Assembly: GCF_037975245.1 (NCBI RefSeq) | Contig: NC_092562.1 | Span: 30,640,054 to 30,704,053 of the forward strand | DNA from: Apostichopus japonicus | Taxonomy: Eukaryota; Echinodermata; Holothuroidea; Aspidochirotida; Stichopodidae | Length of the DNA stretch: 64,000 nucleotides | Direction of reading: 5' to 3' | Part shown: in pieces, positions 60,401 to 64,000 of the stretch | Layout: each line of letters begins with the position of its first letter | Position numbering within the stretch: position 1 is the stretch's first letter | Notes under the pieces: model-generated | Seen by the model: only the letters and a program-made list of their open reading frames with translations | Databases searched by the model: none | Told to the model about the DNA's origin: nothing | Program-made: the position numbers and the translations under genes

Positions 60401-63332
60401 ATCAAAATATTAGTTTTATTGAGCTCTGAAATATAATATTAGGAATTATTGAACATGTAAAGAAATCTCAAGAAAAGGCTGAGTCAATATCAAACAATAC
60501 GGATATCTCCATATGCTAGCAGTGTCATTGTGTGAAAATGCTAAAAAGTTAATTTTCTACTCTGCTTGGCTGCAGTGATGATGCAATTAACCAAACATAT
60601 CTGTTTTTTGACCCAACATTTAACTTTTGCCTGTTTTGCACCCATCTTTAAGCTTTATATATGCTAGTATTGTATGAATTTCTGTTAAACCTATGTACAC
60701 ATGCTAATAAGCAACAGACAGTAAGAGATCCATTTTAGGAACTGATATGACCATTAACTGCAGATAGCTAAATATCAGATCACAGTATAAAGGGGAGGTT
60801 TGATGTGGAGTATAAAAGACAAACAAACTTACCAAAGCAATGGTAAATATTCTGTAATCATACTGGAAATGTTCCTCCAGTTTTTCACATTTGATGAGTA
60901 ATTCCCCATAAATTGATTCCTGGTCAGGCCAATACTTCAAACATACTTTCTGAGACGATTAAGAAGATGGGATTGAACGTTTTAGTGAAAAGGAATAATT
61001 GCTGTGAGTGGTGCAGATTCATCCACGAGAGCCTTTCTTCAACAAAAATATGATACACTTAAATGCTACAGAGTGTGACCACAACACCTCTCCCCCACCA
61101 CATCCCCTATCCCATGCAATGCACTTAGGGGTAAACATTGATCCTGATCTTAGATTTAATAATCATACTTCAAGGTTGATGGTTTATACAGGTTACCAGG
61201 TTTACCTCACTAACACCTGTTCTAATCTACAATAGACATTCAGCCCACCCACCTATTGACATAATTAGTAATAACTATGACCTTTGTGTCAGCATGGTAG
61301 TAAATCTATTGTTCAAATAGATTATACTTGCCTACAGGAAAATGTGGCGGACCTACGTTTTCATAGCTATAGATCACATTAACCATAGACACATTAACTA
61401 TAACAAGATGCTGGTATACAGACTTATAGGTTACATATAACATGGACATACATGAACCTTTTACAATATGCAGGTAGATAGAGCTATATGTCACACTAAA
61501 GATGGATATGTTAACTGTTTCAAGATTCTGGTATACAGACTTATAGGTTACATATAACATGGACATATATGAACCTTTTACAAGATGCAGGTAAATAGAG
61601 CTATAGGTTAAACAAAGGTGGATATGTTAACTGTTACAAGGTGCTGGTATACAGACTTATAGGTTACATATAACATGGACATACATGAACCTTTTACAAT
61701 ATGCAGGTAGATAGAGCTATATGTCACACTAAAGATGGATATGTTAACTGTTTCAAGATTCTGGTATACAGACTTATAGGTTACATATAACATGGACATT
61801 CATGAACATTTTACAAGATGTAGGTAGATTGTAGGTAATTTTAATTTCTAATACCTTCTTTCCGTCAATTAGCGATGTCAGCATGACAATTGTAGCAACA
61901 TTCTCTTGCCAGACCATTTGCCAGAAATCAACTAAAGAAGCTTCATTGGGACCTATTAATGTAGAACAGGTATAATTTTATCAAAATTCTAATGTTTCTG
62001 TGATTAACAAGGTCACTTAAAGACATACTTTTTTAAGACAGTTTGACTTTAGTCATTTCAAGCTTAATGCAATTAAATGCAATTAAACAATGATTTAATA
62101 ACTTCATTACTTTTCAATTAATGCAAAACATTTAGAGAATGTTTACATTTGGATTCAGAAAATCTGTGGTTAGGAATTAGTTCCTTGATGAATTTACTGT
62201 TCATTTCAGAGAATTTAATTCTTGAAAGCTACTTGTGTATTGCTGCCTGCAATCTTAGTGTTGTTTCCAACGGTTGGTACATTGCCTATAAAACCTAAGA
62301 AAGAGTGACGAGTAACTTTCTACCAGTAAGAGATTGCTAACAGTCAAAGGTGCAGGAGCTGTTACTTCTATATAGAGCTAGCTTTACCAGTTGCTTTACT
62401 TTTGTAATAAATTTTGCAGAAGTTTCTACCAGGTGCCACAGTCAATGCTACTAAAATACTGCTAGAAGGAATTTGAAGGAAAATGTTCAAGACAAAAGGT
62501 AGAGACTTGTTGACTTAATTGTTCATAGTACTTAACTAATAATAATGTAAAATGTTGTGATTTATGATACTGAATATATTTAGCTTTCCAATTGTAGCAG
62601 CTCTGACATGTTCGTATTTAGCATTGATTTTATGAAGCCATGATCACATACAAAACCATGATTTGTTTTATTCTAAATATTGCTGTAGGCTCTAGTTTCC
62701 ACCTCATCGTCATCTCCATTGTTGGCTTCAATGTCAGCTCCAGTGTCAGCTCTTAGGCTCAGCTCTGCTCATTAAAATATTTAGTTTTCTATTTAAAGCC
62801 CTTAAATAATAATGTCAGGCGCTGGTGTTAGGCTCAAATGTTGTGCCCAGTGTCAAGCAGCCCAAATGTTGTATGCTCATTGAAATATTTAGGCTCTAGA
62901 GTAAGTCCTGACACATAAAAAGATAAGTTTAGGTACAATGAAACCCTGAAATGTGGTTTAGATGTCAGGGCCAAATCAACCCAGATTATTTCGTTTAACT
63001 TCAATTCGGTGTTAGTAAACCAGAAATACCAAACTCACAGAACACTACACTCAAAAACACTGCAAAACAGCAATTTTTAATAGGACAAGAGAATAATGAT
63101 TCCATTTGTAGATTTGAGCCTGGAACCTTACAAACAACATCTTTTTTACTGAAATTTCAGCGGTCCAAATTATAATTGGGACATGGAAAAGCAGAGCTGT
63201 TTATGTGTTAGTATTTTTATCAGTGCACCCTTACAATTTTGCACAACAATTGTTAGTGACACCTTCACTACCCCAATGACCTTTTGGAAACATACCTTGT
63301 GTTGCAATGAACTTTTTTGGGGCTTTGTAACC
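45424..63332 (-). CDS. Receptor-type protein tyrosine phosphatase, 3' part: D1 and D2 domains (13 exons, 495 aa)
   Basis: Thirteen exons join in one frame (1488 bases) and encode the C-terminal cytoplasmic half of a tandem-domain receptor PTP. The extracellular part, transmembrane segment and start of D1 lie beyond the window. D1 shows GYKAPKKFIATQG, DFWQMVWQENVATIVML, KYWPDQ, FTDWGD in place of the usual WPD loop, and the catalytic VHCSAGVGRTGTYI with its Cys and Arg, then RRRQSVQVKEQY (Q-loop). D2 shows YINASLMDGYKKMDFFVATQ, DFWNLVWDHECSVIIML, DQYWPE, WPN for WPD, and VHCMNGVGRTGVF. D1 should dephosphorylate phosphotyrosine at the inner membrane face. D2 lacks the general acid and is probably regulatory. 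The orthologue within the family is not determined. Confidence 0.92.
46054..46189 (-). CDS. PTP exon: D2 active-site-like loop HCMNGVGRTG
   Basis: Acceptor CTTACCTACAG; GTATGT donor. It completes Met and encodes NGVGRTGVFCGLVSALDQAQ, then AVKEVDIFQLISNMRSAQ. The Cys and Arg are kept, but Met-Asn replaces the usual Ser-Ala of the loop. Confidence 0.92.
46689..46837 (-). CDS. PTP exon: D2 WPN loop to HC
   Basis: Acceptor ATATTGTTAG; GTAAGT donor. It encodes LRTVMQIQCLGWPNNETV and RAVNRVLVHC. The WPD-loop Asp is Asn, so the usual general acid is missing. Phase 0 in, phase 2 out. Confidence 0.92.
47085..47210 (-). CDS. PTP exon: D2 DQYWPE segment
   Basis: Acceptor TTTCTTCTAG; donor GTTAGT. It encodes SDQYWPESTSVTFSPFTIKS and ENRGTICVRKIEITNSALQ. 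Phase 0 on both sides. Confidence 0.9.
48691..48819 (-). CDS. PTP exon: D2 FVATQ and DFW helix
   Basis: Acceptor CTATCTCCAG; donor GTAAAA. It encodes GYKKMDFFVATQMPLKNTV, then LDFWNLVWDHECSVIIMLN. Phase 0 on both sides. The intron upstream carries the 52/104-bp minisatellite. Confidence 0.92.
49005..51075. repeat. Minisatellite: 52-bp unit with 104-bp higher-order period, in a PTP intron
   Basis: The basic 52-base unit contains CACTACAGGAAAGGTAAC. From about 49918 the array alternates two variants (GATGTCCACTGCAGG with CAAGGTGAAAGAACTG, and GATGAACACTACAGG with CAAAGTGAAGGATTTC). The ATTGATGTCCACTGC landmark recurs every 104 bases (50290, 50394, 50498, 50602, 50706, 50810, 50914). A larger duplication of 372 bases links 49679 and 50051. 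Copies at the left edge are more diverged. Open frames on either strand here are by-products of the repeat. Confidence 0.92.
51978..52054 (-). CDS. PTP exon: D2 YINASLMD
   Basis: Acceptor ATGTTACAAG (weak pyrimidine tract); GTGAGT donor. It encodes EAHTPVLKTPVGERN and SRYINASLMD. The intron before it (5.4 kb) contains the DIRS-like remnant. Confidence 0.88.
52790..53716 (-). pseudogene. Tyrosine recombinase of a DIRS-like element, frameshifted
   Basis: Three consecutive frames give the pieces in order. First is a core-binding part, SIAKFLRILAIGDVVDFLMA and MFEEGKQVNTPRGYPIAI (53716-53507). Then a catalytic N-part, KKAFLLTAASTRRQSALHAL (53479-53234). Then CPQVHDVRVMSTSMALYKGW (within 53215-52790), whose H-x-x-R corresponds to the second catalytic Arg. 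At least two frame changes and stops separate them, so no working enzyme is made. The family resemblance is from memory of DIRS/Ngaro recombinases. Confidence 0.55.
54668..55330. repeat. Tandem repeat of about 126-138 bp, five copies
   Basis: The start word AAATATGAGGTTTGCCCAAGC recurs, with changes, near 54668, 54794, 54930, 55064 and 55202. Each copy contains GAGATATCGTGTTTACAAGGTT and TGACCCTAAATGACCTTTGA variants. The last copy runs into a CACACACA tail. Similar wording occurs at 26560-27660. Confidence 0.75.
55569..56025. repeat. Direct duplication of about 228 bp
   Basis: The segment beginning GTAATCACAACAAAAACC at 55569 is repeated at 55797 with scattered changes. Both copies carry TTTTCGGTGAAATTTCTTAT, GCCATATATGTAGTAGAT and CATCTCGCTATCCA. 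Confidence 0.8.
57462..57561 (-). CDS. PTP exon: D1-D2 linker and start of D2
   Basis: Acceptor TTGCAATAG; donor GTAAAT. It encodes KLEEISVTTSASDMY, AAKNMENKSQNQ and CSTFLP. The AAKNMENKSQNQ stretch corresponds to the usual 'AxxxENxxKNR' start of D2. Phase 0 in, phase 1 out. Confidence 0.85.
57840..57989 (-). CDS. PTP exon: end of D1
   Basis: Acceptor after a T/A-rich tract (TTACAG); donor GTATTT. Fifty codons begin EQYQFIFDTLVKNFCIGR and end NDETGETYLTEQFK, the usual end of a first PTP domain. Phase 0 on both sides. Confidence 0.9.
59072..59207 (-). CDS. PTP exon: D1 active-site loop
   Basis: Acceptor TATTTAG; donor GTAGTC. It completes the Ser codon and encodes AGVGRTGTYITLDAMLDMAQ, then VYKFVTEMRQRRRQSVQVK. 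With the preceding HC this is a canonical catalytic loop. Confidence 0.95.
60224..60381 (-). CDS. PTP exon: D1 WPD-loop region (reads WGD) to HC
   Basis: Acceptor CCTGCCTAG; donor GTAAAA. It encodes KHGRESRTVKHFHFTDWGD, then a helix, and TIVHC before the splice. The loop keeps the Asp general acid but has Gly for Pro. Phase 0 in, phase 2 out. Confidence 0.9.
60833..60949 (-). CDS. PTP exon: D1 KYWPDQ segment
   Basis: Acceptor AATCGTCTCAG; GTAAGT donor. It encodes KVCLKYWPDQESIYGELLIK and the following CEKLEEHFQYDYRIFTIAL. Phase 0 on both sides. Confidence 0.9.
61340..61830. repeat. Dimeric tandem repeat, unit about 117 bp, in a PTP intron
   Basis: CTGGTATACAGACTTATAGG recurs near 61411, 61530, 61644 and 61762 (spacings 119, 114, 118). 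Alternate copies are more alike than neighbours (for example CAATATGCAGG versus CAAGATGCAGG), giving a higher-order period of about 233. It lies just downstream, in the gene's direction, of the D1 exon at 61855. Confidence 0.85.
61855..61952 (-). CDS. PTP exon: D1 DFWQMVW helix
   Basis: Acceptor CATTAATAG; donor GTATTA. It encodes PNEASLVDFWQMVWQENVAT and IVMLTSLIDGKK. Phase 1 in, phase 0 out. Confidence 0.9.
62690..62960. repeat. Short degenerate repeats (GTCAGCTC and CTCATTRAAATATTTAG)
   Basis: GTCAGCTC-type words cluster, and CTCATT(A/G)AAATATTTAG occurs twice (about 62768 and 62877). It lies in the first visible PTP intron. No coding signal. Confidence 0.4.
63296..63332 (-). CDS. PTP exon: GYKAPKKFIATQ (D1)
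   Basis: Acceptor CGCTTTCTCAG; donor GTATGT. Twelve codons plus one base encode the substrate-side FIATQG motif of D1. Phase 0 in, phase 1 out. The next upstream exon, expected to hold the YINA motif, is not visible up to 64000. Confidence 0.88.
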
Positions 63333-64000
63333 CTGAGAAAGCGAAATCAGAAACTTTAATCAGTAACTTGAGTTTCCCAGTTGAAGTAGTAGCGCTGCAA
63401 CATCGATCAGGTTTAACAGAGTCTAAGCTTTTATGTGTCATCATAAAGATTGGCAATTAAATTTATAGTTCATATAAAGGTCTAATGTACAACAATTCTA
63501 ACTAATATCTATTCATAAATAATTATTTTCTGTTGGCTGAAGTTGATTTCTTGACAAACAGTTGGAAAAATTCCTGCATCTTTAGGCAACAACTTCCTCC
63601 TCATAGCATTTTGTATAACAAAAGATATGAATTTTTCGACTTTTGTGAAATTTTGTTAATGCATCTGGCATCAGCTGAATGGATGATATCATCCAGGAAA
63701 TTCTGCTGAGAACTGTATCTGTCTAACATATGTGAGAGTATCCATTATTTTAACTGTTTGGCTCCCACAGCTCCTTTGGTTGAGGGTTGGACACCCTGCA
63801 AAAAGTTTCCAACCAATGTTAAACTTTTACTTATTATCGGTGCTCGTAATCACTTTCATGTGCATGATATACTTATCAATTCAGAAAACGTTTGTTTTCA
63901 CCTTTTGTTTGACGATTTAAAGCTCTATGAGGTTAATATGTATTCCATTTGTATTCTTTCTAAGATTGACTTTTAGAGCTCGCCATTGGGGAGCGTAATA

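Noticed and set aside
63333-64000. Upstream PTP exon with the YINA motif near the window end
   Set aside because: I looked for the motif with splice sites on the minus strand and did not find it. The gene is reported as partial.

Overview
The window is animal nuclear DNA, AT-rich, with long introns, GT-AG splice sites, (TA)n microsatellites and dense DNA-transposon debris. The splice structure, the tandem-domain receptor-type protein tyrosine phosphatase (PTP), the multicopy-type 'SAMD3-like' gene and the frequent GGCCTAG-type words suggest a marine deuterostome, perhaps an echinoderm such as a sea cucumber. The species is inference. Nothing here is bacterial: there are no operons or CRISPR arrays.

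Layout. 1-14 kb is intergenic and repeat-rich. It holds a tandem repeat of about 145 bp, a fold-back element (2397-3794), an hAT-type MITE with an 8-bp target duplication (4217-4585), a tRNA-derived SINE (about 6.7-6.86 kb), a palindrome around (TA)n arrays (7.1-7.34 kb), a perfect 22-bp hairpin (8.75-8.81 kb), a possible compact unit for a small secreted peptide (9.63-10.0 kb) and a nested element at 11.6-14.0 kb. At 14.3-20.0 kb on the minus strand there are low-confidence exons of one or two unrecognised genes, some apparently frameshifted.

The centre of the window, 20275-38108, looks like one 17.8-kb CACTA/EnSpm-like DNA transposon. It has CACTGAAAA inverted termini, an AG duplication at the insertion site, and hundreds of bases of CCGACTAA/TTAGTCGG-type subterminal repeats at both ends. 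Inside, all on the minus strand, are an 801-aa zinc-finger transposase-like ORF and an eight-exon gene for a 605-aa SAMD3-like protein with a PB1/ubiquitin-like N-terminus. Exon 1 of the SAMD3-like gene sits just inside the right terminus, so the transposase lies wholly in its intron 1. This is the same layout as tnpA/tnpD in plant En/Spm. All eight exon phases join into one open frame.

38.1-45.4 kb shows no gene. From 45424 to 63332 on the minus strand are the thirteen 3'-terminal exons of a receptor-type PTP (495 residues here, 5' end beyond the window). The D1 signature is intact, but its WPD loop reads WGD; D2 has WPN and an altered P-loop. Its introns carry a 52/104-bp higher-order minisatellite (49.0-51.07 kb), a decayed DIRS-like retroelement with a frameshifted tyrosine recombinase and inverted termini (52.47-57.40 kb), and a dimeric repeat of about 117 bp (61.34-61.83 kb).
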